This document shows, in pieces, positions 26,151 to 35,697 of a DNA stretch of 64,000 nt. Under the pieces are notes generated by a model that had not been told where the DNA came from, did not search any database, and saw nothing but the letters and a program-made list of their open reading frames with translations. This DNA comes from JBPOFM01 sp041391925. Lineage in GTDB: Bacteria > Bacteroidota > Bacteroidia > Flavobacteriales > Flavobacteriaceae. The stretch covers positions 62,001 to 126,000 of the forward strand of contig JAWKNA010000008.1 of NCBI GenBank assembly GCA_041391925.1. Reading direction: 5' to 3'. Position numbers and translations under genes: made by a program. How positions within the stretch are numbered: position 1 is the stretch's first letter; each line of letters begins with the position of its first letter.

Positions 26151-26863
26151 CCTTTCAGCCTATGCAAATACATGTTTATGACGTTTTCGATCCCTAAATA
26201 CAAACTTTCAGAAATCAAAGCATGTCCAATGGACACTTCCAATAAATCTGGAATATTGTTTTTGAAAAATTGAATGTTGTCCAATGACAGATCGTGTCCT
26301 GCATTTATACCAAGTCCAAGCGAATTTGCCAACAATGCACAATCCGTATAGGGCTTTATCGCCATTTCGTTCCCCAAACTATAATGATGGGCAAAAGATT
26401 CTGTGTATAATTCGACTCTATCGGTACCGGTTGCTTTGGCACCTTCAATCTGTTTCAAAACTGGGTCTACAAAAATGGATGTTCGAATGCTATTGCTTTT
26501 AAATTCTTTTATAACATCTTTTAAAAATTCCTTATGCTTGATTGTGTCCCAGCCCGCATTGGATGTCAATACATCTTCGGCATCAGGAACCAACGTTACC
26601 TGTGTTGGTTTCACATCCAAGACCATATCCACAAATTGTTGTATGGGATTGCCTTCAATGTTGTATTCCGTGGTTACTATGGGTTTTAAGTCATATACAT
26701 CATCATAACGAATATGTCGTTCATCGGGACGAGGATGGATTGTAATCCCTTGCGCCCCAAACGTCTGCACATCCTTGGCAAATTGTACCAAATTGGGCAC
26801 ATCACCTCCTCTGGCATTTCGCAACGTGGCAATCTTGTTGATATTAACGCTTAATTTTGTCAT
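26147..26863 (-). CDS. pdxJ: Pyridoxine 5'-phosphate synthase PdxJ
   Basis: The 238-residue TIM-barrel protein shows LSVNINKIATLRNARGGDVP at the start, ITIHPRPDERHIRYDDVYDL near residues 40-58, and GINAGHDLSLDN near residue 190. It condenses 3-amino-1-hydroxyacetone phosphate with deoxyxylulose 5-phosphate to form pyridoxine 5'-phosphate for vitamin B6. It leads a short operon with the hydrolase and the holin-like gene. Confidence 0.96.
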   Translation of the reverse strand: MTKLSVNINKIATLRNARGGDVPNLVQFAKDVQTFGAQGITIHPRPDERHIRYDDVYDLKPIVTTEYNIEGNPIQQFVDMVLDVKPTQVTLVPDAEDVLTSNAGWDTIKHKEFLKDVIKEFKSNSIRTSIFVDPVLKQIEGAKATGTDRVELYTESFAHHYSLGNEMAIKPYTDCALLANSLGLGINAGHDLSLDNIQFFKNNIPDLLEVSIGHALISESLYLGIENVINMYLHRLKG

Positions 26864-26950
26864 TTGCTTCCACTTTTATCTCACAAAAATACAAAGTAGA
26901 ACAGGCTTTTTGTGGTATTTTTTAATTAATTTGCATCGATAAAATTCCAA

Positions 26951-27607
26951 ATGCACTTACAAGAATTCATATTAAACGATATAAAACCTTTAAACATCCA
27001 TGATAAAGTCAGTGACTTGAAAATGATGTTCAATGAGTTGACGTATTCGCATGTACCCATTGAAAATGATGGAGTATATTTGGGGTGCATTTCCGAAAAT
27101 GATGCCTATTGTTTTGAGGGTGAAAAAACAATCATTGATTGTAATTATGCTCTTGAAGGATTTTTTGTCAGACTTTCTACCACTTGGTTGGACATTTTAG
27201 AGGAATTTGCCCAAAACTCCTGTAACATCATGCCTGTATTGGGTGAACAAAATGAGTATTTAGGATACTACGAATTAAATGATATTATAGGACTGTTTAA
27301 TGAAACGCCATTTTTTGCAGAACCCGGTGGCATTTTGATTGTCGAGAAAGGTGCTTTGGACTATTCCTTCAGTGAAATCAGCCAAATAGTGGAAACCAAC
27401 GATGCCAAAATTTTGGGAGCCTTTATATCTAAAATAGACAATGACATCGTTCAAATTACCCTAAAAATCGGTGCCTCTGGGATGAATGACGTCATCCAGA
27501 CCTTTAGACGATATAGTTATAACATCGTTTCTGGTCATGAAGAGGATTCTTATCTTGAAAGCCTTAAAGAACGTTCGGAATATTTGAAAAAATACCTTGA
27601 TATCTAA
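26951..27607 (+). CDS. CBS domain-containing protein
   Basis: The 218-residue protein begins with a tandem CBS pair (MHLQEFILNDIKPLNIHDKV through NEYLGYYELNDIIGLF, about residues 1-120). An ACT-like C-terminal region carries VEKGALDYSFSEISQIVE. Such proteins are cytoplasmic and often sense adenine nucleotides. The stop is only two bases before nadK, so a role linked to NAD kinase or its nucleotide pool is possible but not proven. Confidence 0.85.
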   Translation: MHLQEFILNDIKPLNIHDKVSDLKMMFNELTYSHVPIENDGVYLGCISENDAYCFEGEKTIIDCNYALEGFFVRLSTTWLDILEEFAQNSCNIMPVLGEQNEYLGYYELNDIIGLFNETPFFAEPGGILIVEKGALDYSFSEISQIVETNDAKILGAFISKIDNDIVQITLKIGASGMNDVIQTFRRYSYNIVSGHEEDSYLESLKERSEYLKKYLDI

Positions 27608-27609
27608 AT

Positions 27610-28494
27610 ATGAAGATAGCCATCTACGGACAATATTATCAAGGCAATACACACCCGAGCATCAAGACTTTATTGAATTTTCTACTGCAAAAGAACCTAG
27701 AGGTCTTTATTGAGAAAGATTTTTTTGACCTCATTCAAAAAGAGGACAAAGACATTCGTAAATATGATGCTTTTAACACCTTTGAAAAACTTGATGGTTC
27801 CTACGAATTGCTCATTAGTATTGGGGGCGATGGCACTATTTTAAGAGCTATCACCTATGTTCGTGATTTGGGAATACCTATTGTAGGTATCAATACTGGA
27901 CGTTTAGGTTTCTTGGCAACCATTCAGACCAATCAAATTGAAAATGCAATCACGAGTATTCTTAAAAAACAATATAAAATTTCGGAACGTACTTTGTTGA
28001 GCATTCAAACAATGCCGGAAAACAAAGATATCCTTCATACCAATTTTGCATTGAACGAAATTGCAGTGAGTAGAAAAAACACGACCTCCATGATAACCGT
28101 AGCGACGCATCTTAATGATGAATATCTAACTTCATATTGGGCTGACGGATTGATTGTTTCCACACCGACAGGCTCCACAGGATATTCGTTAAGCTGTGCA
28201 GGACCAGTCATTTCACCAGACGCCAATAATTTTGTGTTGACGCCTATTGCACCTCACAATTTGAGCGCAAGACCCTTGGTCATTCCTGATGAGACTGAAA
28301 TACATCTTAAAGTGGACGGAAGAGAAGATGATTATTTGATTTCACTGGATTCACGTATTGCAACTTTGCCAAATTCCACAACCATCACCATTAAAAAAGC
28401 TTCTTTTAAAATCAAAATGGTGGAACTCTTGAGCGAAAGCTTTATTGACACGCTTCGGAAAAAATTGCTTTGGGGCGAAGACAAGCGCAATTAA
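27610..28494 (+). CDS. nadK: NAD kinase
   Basis: The 294-residue protein carries the family motif SIGGDGTILRA near residue 75, where the Asp is catalytic, followed by NTGRLGFLATI. The second signature, PTGSTGYSLSCAGP, is near residue 186. It phosphorylates NAD to NADP with ATP in the cytoplasm. It is coupled to the CBS-domain gene upstream. Confidence 0.96.
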   Translation: MKIAIYGQYYQGNTHPSIKTLLNFLLQKNLEVFIEKDFFDLIQKEDKDIRKYDAFNTFEKLDGSYELLISIGGDGTILRAITYVRDLGIPIVGINTGRLGFLATIQTNQIENAITSILKKQYKISERTLLSIQTMPENKDILHTNFALNEIAVSRKNTTSMITVATHLNDEYLTSYWADGLIVSTPTGSTGYSLSCAGPVISPDANNFVLTPIAPHNLSARPLVIPDETEIHLKVDGREDDYLISLDSRIATLPNSTTITIKKASFKIKMVELLSESFIDTLRKKLLWGEDKRN

Positions 28495-28544
28495 ACAATA
28501 AAACCTCATAAATACTGTTTATCTGTAATACAATTCCGCTCAAA

Positions 28545-28576
28545 TTGTTATAGGCTAATCATATTTATTATATTTG
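28545..28576 (+). promoter_or_regulatory. Promoter of the DUF6089-uppS-bamA operon
   Basis: TTG (28545-28547) and TATATTTG (28569-28576) are separated by 21 bases and match the Bacteroidetes -33/-7 consensus. The start codon follows 17 bases downstream. Confidence 0.65.
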
Positions 28577-28593
28577 CAAACTTTTAAAATTTT

Positions 28594-29283
28594 ATGAGGT
28601 ATTTAATCTTGATTTTATGCAGTGTATGTTTCGCACAAAAAGCACAATCCCAGATTTATGAGGTTGGCTTTTTTTTGGGAAGCAGTAATTTTATTGGCGA
28701 TGTGGGTTCAACTAAATACATTGCTCCTAACAATCCCGCTATTGGAGGCGTATTTAAATGGAACAGAAGCCCGAGACATTCATTTAGGTTTACAGCTATT
28801 TTTTCTCAATTAAAAGGTGTTGATTCGAAATCAAGTGATCCGCGTCGGATTGAAAGGGGCTACGAATTTGAGAACAATATATTAGAGCTTTCCGCAGGTA
28901 TGGAATTCACGTTTTTTGATTTCAATCTTCATCAAGAGACACATAAATCCACACCTTATTTATATACTGGTGTATCTACGGCCCATCATGACAATTTTTA
29001 CTTCGACGGAAATGGTGTCTTGACTTCAGAAAACACTAGCAGTTGGGCTTGGGGAATACCAATGGTTTTGGGCTTTAAGACCACTACTGCTGACAACCTC
29101 ATATTGGCTGTTGAAGTTGGGGCAAGATATACCTTTTCTGATGAAATTGATGGAAGTGTACCCGACGGTAAGTTTAGGCAACAGTTCAGTTTTGGGAATA
29201 CCAATAGCAATGATTGGTATGTATTTACCGGTATAACACTCACTTACACCTTTGGGCAAAGACCATGTTATTGTAATTATTGA
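28594..29283 (+). CDS. DUF6089 family outer-membrane protein
   Basis: The 229-residue protein has a signal peptide ending near KAQSQ. A beta-barrel-like sequence follows, with an N-terminal YEVGFFLGSSNFIGDVGS and a C-terminal VFTGITLTYTFGQRPCYCNY. It matches the DUF6089 family found just upstream of uppS and bamA in flavobacteria. The position suggests an outer-membrane role linked to envelope assembly, but no function is established. Its TGA overlaps the uppS ATG by one base. Confidence 0.83.
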   Translation: MRYLILILCSVCFAQKAQSQIYEVGFFLGSSNFIGDVGSTKYIAPNNPAIGGVFKWNRSPRHSFRFTAIFSQLKGVDSKSSDPRRIERGYEFENNILELSAGMEFTFFDFNLHQETHKSTPYLYTGVSTAHHDNFYFDGNGVLTSENTSSWAWGIPMVLGFKTTTADNLILAVEVGARYTFSDEIDGSVPDGKFRQQFSFGNTNSNDWYVFTGITLTYTFGQRPCYCNY

Positions 29284-30023
29284 TGGGAGACATTAAAGAC
29301 ATAAATAAGAACAACCTTCCCAACCACCTTGCCATAATTATGGATGGTAACGGTCGATGGGCAAAACTGCAAGGTTTAGTAAGGGTTGTGGGGCATGAAA
29401 ATGGCACCAAATCTGTTCGGGAGGTTGTTGAGGCAAGTGCAGAACTTGGAATTAAAAACCTGACTCTATACGCTTTTTCTACAGAAAACTGGAACAGACC
29501 AAAACTAGAAGTCCAAACTTTGATGAAACTGTTGGTAAAATCCCTAAAAAAAGAAATCAAAACACTCCAAGACAACAATATCAGACTCAACGCCATCGGA
29601 AACATTCAAGATTTACCAAAAAAAGCATACAACGAACTTCTTGAGGTTATTGAAAAAACCAAAGAAAACAATGCAATGACGCTGACTTTGGCACTTAGTT
29701 ATGGTTCCAGGGAAGAATTGATAAATGTTGTGAAAGAATTAAGTAATAAAGTTAAAAATAATATAATTTCCGTCGATTCTATTGACGAATCCATTATAAA
29801 TAAGCATCTTTACACGCAAAATTTGCCAGACGTAGATTTGCTTATCAGAACCAGTGGCGAACAACGAATCAGCAATTTTTTATTGTGGCAAATAGCGTAT
29901 GCCGAATTATATTTTACGCCTATTTTGTGGCCAGATTTTAAAAAGGCTAATTTATACGACGCTTTGATTGCATATCAAAACAGAGAACGACGATTTGGAA
30001 AAACAAGTGAACAACTTAGCTAA
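29283..30023 (+). CDS. uppS: Isoprenyl transferase (undecaprenyl diphosphate synthase)
   Basis: The 246-residue protein has LAIIMDGNGRWAK with the catalytic Asp, a central SYGSREEL, and LLIRTSGEQRISNFLLWQ near residue 190. It condenses isopentenyl diphosphate onto farnesyl diphosphate in cis to make the C55 lipid carrier for peptidoglycan and surface polysaccharides. I chose the ATG at 29283, which overlaps the DUF6089 stop as TGATG, over a TTG one codon earlier. Confidence 0.96.
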   Translation: MGDIKDINKNNLPNHLAIIMDGNGRWAKLQGLVRVVGHENGTKSVREVVEASAELGIKNLTLYAFSTENWNRPKLEVQTLMKLLVKSLKKEIKTLQDNNIRLNAIGNIQDLPKKAYNELLEVIEKTKENNAMTLTLALSYGSREELINVVKELSNKVKNNIISVDSIDESIINKHLYTQNLPDVDLLIRTSGEQRISNFLLWQIAYAELYFTPILWPDFKKANLYDALIAYQNRERRFGKTSEQLS

Positions 30024-30033
30024 CAAACTACTT

Positions 30034-32577
30034 TTGAAAACATTCCTCAACACATTTTTCATTGCCTTACTATTTATAGTTTCCAATACCATTACTGCAC
30101 AAGACATCAAATTTAACAATGGTCAAAAATATGTCTTAGGTGAAATCACAGTTACTGGCAACACCAATTTTAGTGAACAGACGGTTATCTCCTATTCTGG
30201 TTTAAGGAAAGGAGAAGAGATTTCGATACCAGGCGAAGAAATAAGTGCTGCCCTCAAAAAATTATGGAATTCCAAGCTTTTTAGTGCCATCGATATTTAT
30301 TTAGACAGAACCGAAGGCAACGTTGCATATTTGGAAATTAACCTTATGGACCTTCCTGAATTAAATGAAGTTAAAATAAATGGCGTCAAAAAATCAAAAA
30401 AGGAAGGCATTATCAAAGACAATAAACTCACTAAAGGTGCTAAAGTTACCGAAAATCTTATCACCACCACTCGAAATTACCTAATCAATAAGTATAAAAA
30501 AGATGGCTATTATAACACTTCAGTTGTTATAAATACCAAAGAAGTTACTGATTCAATCGAAAAGCGCCGAGTGAACATGACAGTGGATATAGATAAAGGC
30601 GAGAAAATAAAGATTAAGAGCATCACCTTTAATGGCAATGATAAAATAAGTGACAAAAAGCTTAGAAAAGCCATGAAGAATACCAAACAAAAAAATCCGA
30701 TCCGAATTCTAAAACGTTCCAAATACGTTAAAGATGATTATAAGGAAGATTTGGTTTCGGTCGTTGATAAATTCAAGGAAAATGGCTATAGGGATGCGCG
30801 GATAATTTCAGATTCTATTATAAAAAATAACGATAAAACCATATCGATAGTCATAAATGTTGAAGAAGGAGAAAAATATACCTTTGGAAAAATAACATTT
30901 GTTGGGAATAGTGTTTTTACGGACCGACAACTGCAAAGCAAATTGAGAATCAATGAAGGCGATACTTACAATGGCGTGGAACTGAAAAAACGCATTGCAG
31001 ACGATAGCAGGCCAGATGCCGATGACATTACCAATCTATATCAGAATAATGGTTATCTGTTTTCTACCATAAACCCTGTGGAAGTAAGTGCTGATGGCAA
31101 TGTCATTGATATGGAAATACGTATCTCAGAAGGAAAACCAGCATATTTTAATAAGGTTACAGTAGTAGGTAACGAAAAAACCAATGATCATGTTATATAC
31201 AGAGAGTTACGTACACGCCCCGGACAGTTGTACAGCAAGGAAAATGTGGTTAGAACCATTCGAGAACTTGGACAGTTAGGCTTCTTTGATGCACAAAAAA
31301 TATCACCAAATTTCAAAAACCCTAATCCTACCGATGGTACGTTGGACATGGAGTATTCCGTGGTGGAATCTGGCGCCAGTCAAATTGAACTTCAAGGCGG
31401 CTATGGTGGAGGCGGATTTATTGGTACTTTAGGTTTATCATTCAATAACTTTGCCATCAAGGATATTTTTAATGGCGAAGCTTATAAACCAGTGCCCTCT
31501 GGTGATGGCCAAAGTCTGGCTTTGAGATTGCAAGCGAGCCGTTTTTATCAAACTTACAGTTTTTCATTCTCTGAACCTTGGTTGGGCGGAAAAAGACCGG
31601 TTCAGTTTTCAACCTCATTATCACATACCAGACAGTTTTTATACAATCCTCAAACAAGAGATGCCGATAAAAGCAAACGATTCAACATCACTGGTATTAC
31701 GGTCGGTTTAGCAAGACGTCTGTCAGTCCCTGATGATTTTTTCACCTTGTCTCAGGCCATCAGCTTTCAACATTATGATTTAAAGAACTATAATACTGGC
31801 TTGTTTACATTTGGTAATGGCTATTCAAACAATTTAGCCTATACAGTTGGGTTGAGCAGGAATAATACTTTCAATGATCCAATTTATCCTGAAGGCGGTT
31901 CTAATTTTGCCATTTCCGCAAAAATGTCTATTCCTTATTCTCTATTCAATAATGTAGATTATAAAGCATTAAAGGACGAACGGGATGCGTTAGATCCTAC
32001 CGATGCTGATGACTATGCCAGGATTGGCGAAATTGACCAAGAACGTTACAAATGGTTGGAATTTTATAAAATCAAATCAAAGTTTGACTGGTATCAGAGC
32101 ATCGTTAAAAAATTAGTCTTGAAATCAAGTTTGGAATTTGGTTACCTTGGTGCTTACAACAATGACAGAGGCGTCATCCCATTTGAACGGTTCTTTGTTG
32201 GTGGTGACGGTCTGGGCAACTATTCACTTGATGGCAGGGAGTCCATAGCCTTGAGAGGGTATCCAAATCAATCCCTTTCTTCACAGGATGGAGGATCCAT
32301 TTACAATAAATTCTCAATGGAACTTCGATATCCTATCACACTTGAAGGCCAAGCAAAAATATTTGTTTTGGGCTTTATGGAAGGTGGTGCTTCGTTTGAT
32401 AATTTTAGAGATTACAATCCATTTGACATCAATCGTTCCGCTGGACTTGGTTTAAGGATTTTTATGCCAGCATTTGGATTGCTTGGTATCGATTTTGGTC
32501 ATGGTTTCGATCCGCTTCCAGGCGAAACGGTTAAAAATGGTTGGGAAACCCACTTTATCATTGGGCAACAATTTTAA
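30034..32577 (+). CDS. bamA: Outer membrane protein assembly factor BamA
   Basis: From the TTG at 30034 the product is 847 residues. This start gives a clean signal peptide (MKTFLNTFFIALLF ending at TITAQ) and lies 10 bases after the uppS stop. No ATG is available; in-frame TTG or GTG codons at 29968, 29995 and 30007 overlap uppS and are alternatives. About five POTRA repeats occupy residues 30-410 (for example YTFGKITFVGNSVFTD and AYFNKVTVVGNEKTND). A 16-strand barrel follows with FERFFVGGDGLGNY and RGYPNQSLSSQDGG, and the protein ends in Phe. BamA inserts beta-barrel proteins into the outer membrane. Confidence 0.94.
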   Translation: MKTFLNTFFIALLFIVSNTITAQDIKFNNGQKYVLGEITVTGNTNFSEQTVISYSGLRKGEEISIPGEEISAALKKLWNSKLFSAIDIYLDRTEGNVAYLEINLMDLPELNEVKINGVKKSKKEGIIKDNKLTKGAKVTENLITTTRNYLINKYKKDGYYNTSVVINTKEVTDSIEKRRVNMTVDIDKGEKIKIKSITFNGNDKISDKKLRKAMKNTKQKNPIRILKRSKYVKDDYKEDLVSVVDKFKENGYRDARIISDSIIKNNDKTISIVINVEEGEKYTFGKITFVGNSVFTDRQLQSKLRINEGDTYNGVELKKRIADDSRPDADDITNLYQNNGYLFSTINPVEVSADGNVIDMEIRISEGKPAYFNKVTVVGNEKTNDHVIYRELRTRPGQLYSKENVVRTIRELGQLGFFDAQKISPNFKNPNPTDGTLDMEYSVVESGASQIELQGGYGGGGFIGTLGLSFNNFAIKDIFNGEAYKPVPSGDGQSLALRLQASRFYQTYSFSFSEPWLGGKRPVQFSTSLSHTRQFLYNPQTRDADKSKRFNITGITVGLARRLSVPDDFFTLSQAISFQHYDLKNYNTGLFTFGNGYSNNLAYTVGLSRNNTFNDPIYPEGGSNFAISAKMSIPYSLFNNVDYKALKDERDALDPTDADDYARIGEIDQERYKWLEFYKIKSKFDWYQSIVKKLVLKSSLEFGYLGAYNNDRGVIPFERFFVGGDGLGNYSLDGRESIALRGYPNQSLSSQDGGSIYNKFSMELRYPITLEGQAKIFVLGFMEGGASFDNFRDYNPFDINRSAGLGLRIFMPAFGLLGIDFGHGFDPLPGETVKNGWETHFIIGQQF

Positions 32578-32752
32578 GTTTGGCACGATATTTTCTAAGT
32601 ATTCTTTGACGATTTAGTTGTAGTGTTAAAAATTTTTTGGAATATATTTCGTTAATTTGAAAAATATTAACTCTAAATGGCTCGTCAAAACTCGGAAGAT
32701 TGTCATTTTAGAAATTTATAGCGAATACCATAAATCATAAAATTACAAACAG

Positions 32753-33781
32753 ATGACACATAAAGTTCTTTTTTTAATGATGATGATAGGTCTGTCGAGC
32801 TTTATTTCCAATGCTCAGCGAGGCGTTAGGATTGGCTACATCGATACAGAATATATTTTGCAAAATGTGCCTGAATATCAAGAAGCAACCACCCAATTGG
32901 ATGGCAAGGTACAGCAGTGGAAAGCTGAAATAGAACAACGTTTGAATGCTGTTGACACCAAGAAAAAACAGCTGAACAGTGAGAGTGTCCTTCTGACAAA
33001 AGAATTATACGAAGAACGATTGGAAGACATCACGTTTGAGGAAGCCGAGATTTTGGACTATCAACAAAAACGATTTGGTCCAAATGGAGATTTGATGATT
33101 CAGAAGAAACAGTTGATTCAACCGATACAAGATCAAATATTTGCTGCGGTTCAAGAGATTGCTGGCAATAAGCAATATGATTTTATTTTTGATAAATCTG
33201 CTGATGTCGTGATGCTTTATTCCGCAGAACGTTTTGATATTAGTGAATTGGTTTTGAGGAGTATTACCCGATCATCAAAACGTACTCAGGCACAGACCAA
33301 AGCGGAACGTAAAGCCGCAGAAAATGAAGATGTTGTTCCTGTAATCAACGAAGAATTGGATGAGCGTGAAAAAGCATTGGAAGAAAAAAAATCTGAGCGG
33401 GAAAAAGCCATGGAGGAGCGTCGTGCCGAACAGTTAAAGACACGTGATTCCTTAAAAGCGGCAGCCGAGGCAAGAAGGCAAAAAATATTGGATGATCGTG
33501 CCAAAGCAAAAGAAGAACGCGATAGCATAAACAATATGCCAACCGACAGCACAGCAGCCAAAACAACTAATGGCAAAGTTGTAACTCCTCCAAATGGTAC
33601 AGGAGGTAAAACACCAGCACAAAATGCTGAAGATAAAAAGAAGCAAGAAGCAACAGATCGTGAGAAACGAAAACAAGAATTAGAGGAACGTAAAGCAAAA
33701 ATCATTGCCGATCGCAAAAAAGCAAAAGAAGAACGCGAAGCACAGAATAAAAAGAAAGACTCTGTGCCTGAAAATAACTAG
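32753..33781 (+). CDS. OmpH/Skp family periplasmic chaperone, long form
   Basis: The 342-residue protein has a signal peptide ending at SNAQ. An OmpH/Skp region with YIDTEYILQNVPEYQEA and a coiled-coil core extends to about residue 180. A very long, strongly charged Glu/Lys/Arg-rich tail of about 160 residues follows, interrupted by a Gly/Pro/Thr stretch. Skp-type proteins hold unfolded outer-membrane proteins in the periplasm, which fits its place between bamA and a second Skp gene. The tail is about as long as a normal Skp and its role is unknown. Confidence 0.9.
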   Translation: MTHKVLFLMMMIGLSSFISNAQRGVRIGYIDTEYILQNVPEYQEATTQLDGKVQQWKAEIEQRLNAVDTKKKQLNSESVLLTKELYEERLEDITFEEAEILDYQQKRFGPNGDLMIQKKQLIQPIQDQIFAAVQEIAGNKQYDFIFDKSADVVMLYSAERFDISELVLRSITRSSKRTQAQTKAERKAAENEDVVPVINEELDEREKALEEKKSEREKAMEERRAEQLKTRDSLKAAAEARRQKILDDRAKAKEERDSINNMPTDSTAAKTTNGKVVTPPNGTGGKTPAQNAEDKKKQEATDREKRKQELEERKAKIIADRKKAKEEREAQNKKKDSVPENN

Positions 33782-33814
33782 AAACAAGTAATAACAAGTA
33801 ATTCAAATTTAAAA

Positions 33815-34324
33815 ATGAAACAATTTAAAACCCTTTTATTTGCAGCAATCCTATTTATTGGAGCAACAAGCTTTACAATGGCTCAAACCAAGATTGCGCA
33901 TATCAATACCAATGAATTGATTGAGGCAATGCCAGAGATGAAGTCGGCCAAAACGGAGTTGGAAAAACTTTCCAAAACCTATGAAGCCGAAATCCAAAAG
34001 ATGGCCACTGAGTATCAAAATAAAATTAAGCAATATCAAGCGGAAGTTGATACCAAGACACAAGAAGAAAATGCCAAAAGAGCAGAAGAAGTGCAAACCA
34101 TTGAGCAAAGCATTCGCCAATATCAAGGAACAGCACAAGAAGACCTCCAAAAAAAGGAAGGTGAACTTATGAAACCAATTTTTGAAAAAGCAAAAGCCGC
34201 AATCCAAAAAGTTGCAAAAGCTCAAGGTTTTCAATACGTATTGGATTCTACCCAAGGTAGCGGTGTATTGTTGGCCGATGGGAAAGACCTTATGGCTGAT
34301 GTCAAAAAAGAATTGGGATTCTGA
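33815..34324 (+). CDS. OmpH/Skp family periplasmic chaperone, short form
   Basis: The 169-residue protein has a signal peptide ending at TMAQ. AHINTNELIEAMPEM follows, then a coiled-coil arm (residues about 45-120) and a C-terminal AKAQGFQYVLDSTQGSGVLLADG. This is the standard Skp length. It follows the long form by 33 bases and ends before a terminator. The family carries outer-membrane proteins to BamA, consistent with the bamA-skp-skp order. Confidence 0.93.
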   Translation: MKQFKTLLFAAILFIGATSFTMAQTKIAHINTNELIEAMPEMKSAKTELEKLSKTYEAEIQKMATEYQNKIKQYQAEVDTKTQEENAKRAEEVQTIEQSIRQYQGTAQEDLQKKEGELMKPIFEKAKAAIQKVAKAQGFQYVLDSTQGSGVLLADGKDLMADVKKELGF

Positions 34325-34350
34325 TATCCTGAAAATAAAATCTTAAACGA

Positions 34351-34377
34351 AAGCCACTTTTAACAAGTGGCTTTTTT
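34351..34377 (+). terminator. Terminator after the second Skp gene
   Basis: AAGCCACTT (34351-34359) pairs with AAGTGGCTT (34365-34373) over a five-base loop, followed by TTTT. It separates the bamA-skp operon from murI. Confidence 0.8.
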
Positions 34378-34389
34378 ATTTTTGTATGT

Positions 34390-35169
34390 ATGAGCACACA
34401 ACCTATTGGCATATTTGATTCTGGTATAGGAGGAACATCTATTTTTCAAGAAATACATGCATTATTGCCCTATGAAAATACTATTTATCTTGCCGATAGC
34501 TACAATGCACCTTATGGCAATAAGAGTAAATCTGAAATCATTGATTTGAGCATAAAAAACACTGAGCTTCTTATCCGTAAAAATTGTAAAATGGTTGTGG
34601 TAGCTTGTAATACTGCCACTACCAATGCAGTTAAAACGCTTCGTAATAATTATGACATCCCTTTTATCGGAATTGAACCAGCCATAAAACCTGCGGCATT
34701 GCAGACACAAACCAAGGCTGTTGGGATTCTAGCCACCAAAGGCACCTTATCAAGCGAATTGTTTCATAAAACCACAGATTTATATAGTGATGGTATCAAT
34801 GTGATTGAGCAAGTGGGAGAAGGCATCGTACAATTGATAGAAGAGGGAAAAATACATAGTGATAAGATGCGTGCACTATTAAAAAAATATTTAAAGCCAA
34901 TGCTTGATGCAGATATCGATTATTTGGTGCTGGGATGTACACATTATCCTTATCTCATACCGATGTTATTGGAAATGTTGCCTGCTTCTGTCAAGATTAT
35001 TGATTCTGGTGAAGCCGTAGCACGGCAAACCAAAGCTATACTTGAAAAGCACCAACTAGTAAACACTAGAAAGCTAATACCGAAAAATCAATTTTTTACG
35101 AATGGGATTGTTGAAATTTTAAAATCCATCCTTGATGATGAATTTAAAGTTGAGCATCTTCATTTTTAA
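34390..35169 (+). CDS. murI: Glutamate racemase
   Basis: The 259-residue protein has IGIFDSGIGGTSIF near the start, VVACNTATTNAV with the first catalytic Cys near residue 75, and LVLGCTHYPYLIP with the second near residue 184. It interconverts L- and D-glutamate for peptidoglycan. Its 3' end overlaps the convergent gamma-carbonic-anhydrase gene by 26 bases. Confidence 0.96.
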   Translation: MSTQPIGIFDSGIGGTSIFQEIHALLPYENTIYLADSYNAPYGNKSKSEIIDLSIKNTELLIRKNCKMVVVACNTATTNAVKTLRNNYDIPFIGIEPAIKPAALQTQTKAVGILATKGTLSSELFHKTTDLYSDGINVIEQVGEGIVQLIEEGKIHSDKMRALLKKYLKPMLDADIDYLVLGCTHYPYLIPMLLEMLPASVKIIDSGEAVARQTKAILEKHQLVNTRKLIPKNQFFTNGIVEILKSILDDEFKVEHLHF

Positions 35170-35674
35170 ACCAACTGGAATATTTCACATAATTGTTGGC
35201 AATCCTATCTATTTCCCCTGAAATCAATTCTTTACTGATGTCTTTTACTTTTTTGGCAGGAACGCCGGCATAAATGCTTCCTGCTTCTACCCTTGTGTTT
35301 TGTGTAACCACAGCTCCTGCTGCAATGATGCTATTGCTTTCAACCACACAATCATCCATCACAATGCTTCCCATACCTATCAAAACATTATCATGAATGG
35401 TGCAACCATGCACGATGGCGTTATGACCAATGGAAACATTGTTTCCAATAGTGGTGGGTGATTTTTGATACGTGGCGTGAATCACGGCTCCATCTTGCAC
35501 ATTTACCTTATTACCCATTTTGATAAAATGAACGTCACCTCTGACAACTGCATTGAACCAAATGCTACATCCAATTCCCATGACAACATCACCAACAATG
35601 GTTGCATTGTCTGCTATATAACAATCTTCAGGGATTTGAGGATGAATTCCATTAACTGATTTTATTATAGGCAT
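35144..35674 (-). CDS. Gamma carbonic anhydrase-like hexapeptide-repeat protein
   Basis: The 176-residue protein is a left-handed beta-helix of hexapeptide repeats. The metal-binding histidines of gamma carbonic anhydrases occur in QDGAVIHATY and IGHNAIVHGCTI near residues 65-90. Some members hydrate carbon dioxide and others have lost activity; the histidines favour a metal-binding protein here. It has no signal peptide. The C-terminus overlaps murI on the opposite strand. Confidence 0.9.
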   Translation of the reverse strand: MPIIKSVNGIHPQIPEDCYIADNATIVGDVVMGIGCSIWFNAVVRGDVHFIKMGNKVNVQDGAVIHATYQKSPTTIGNNVSIGHNAIVHGCTIHDNVLIGMGSIVMDDCVVESNSIIAAGAVVTQNTRVEAGSIYAGVPAKKVKDISKELISGEIDRIANNYVKYSSWFKNEDAQL

Positions 35675-35697
35675 AAAAATTTATTCTGTATGTTTTT

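Noticed and set aside
29968..30033. Upstream TTG/GTG starts for bamA
   Set aside because: They overlap uppS and put extra polar residues before the signal peptide; kept only as alternatives.
33286..33717. A 143-codon minus-strand ORF inside the long Skp gene
   Set aside because: It is a low-complexity Ser/Phe-rich shadow of the Glu/Lys/Arg-rich coding tail.
34377..34384. TATTTTTG -7-like element five bases before the murI start codon
   Set aside because: There is no TTG at the proper distance, and it overlaps the T-run of a terminator, so the match is probably chance.
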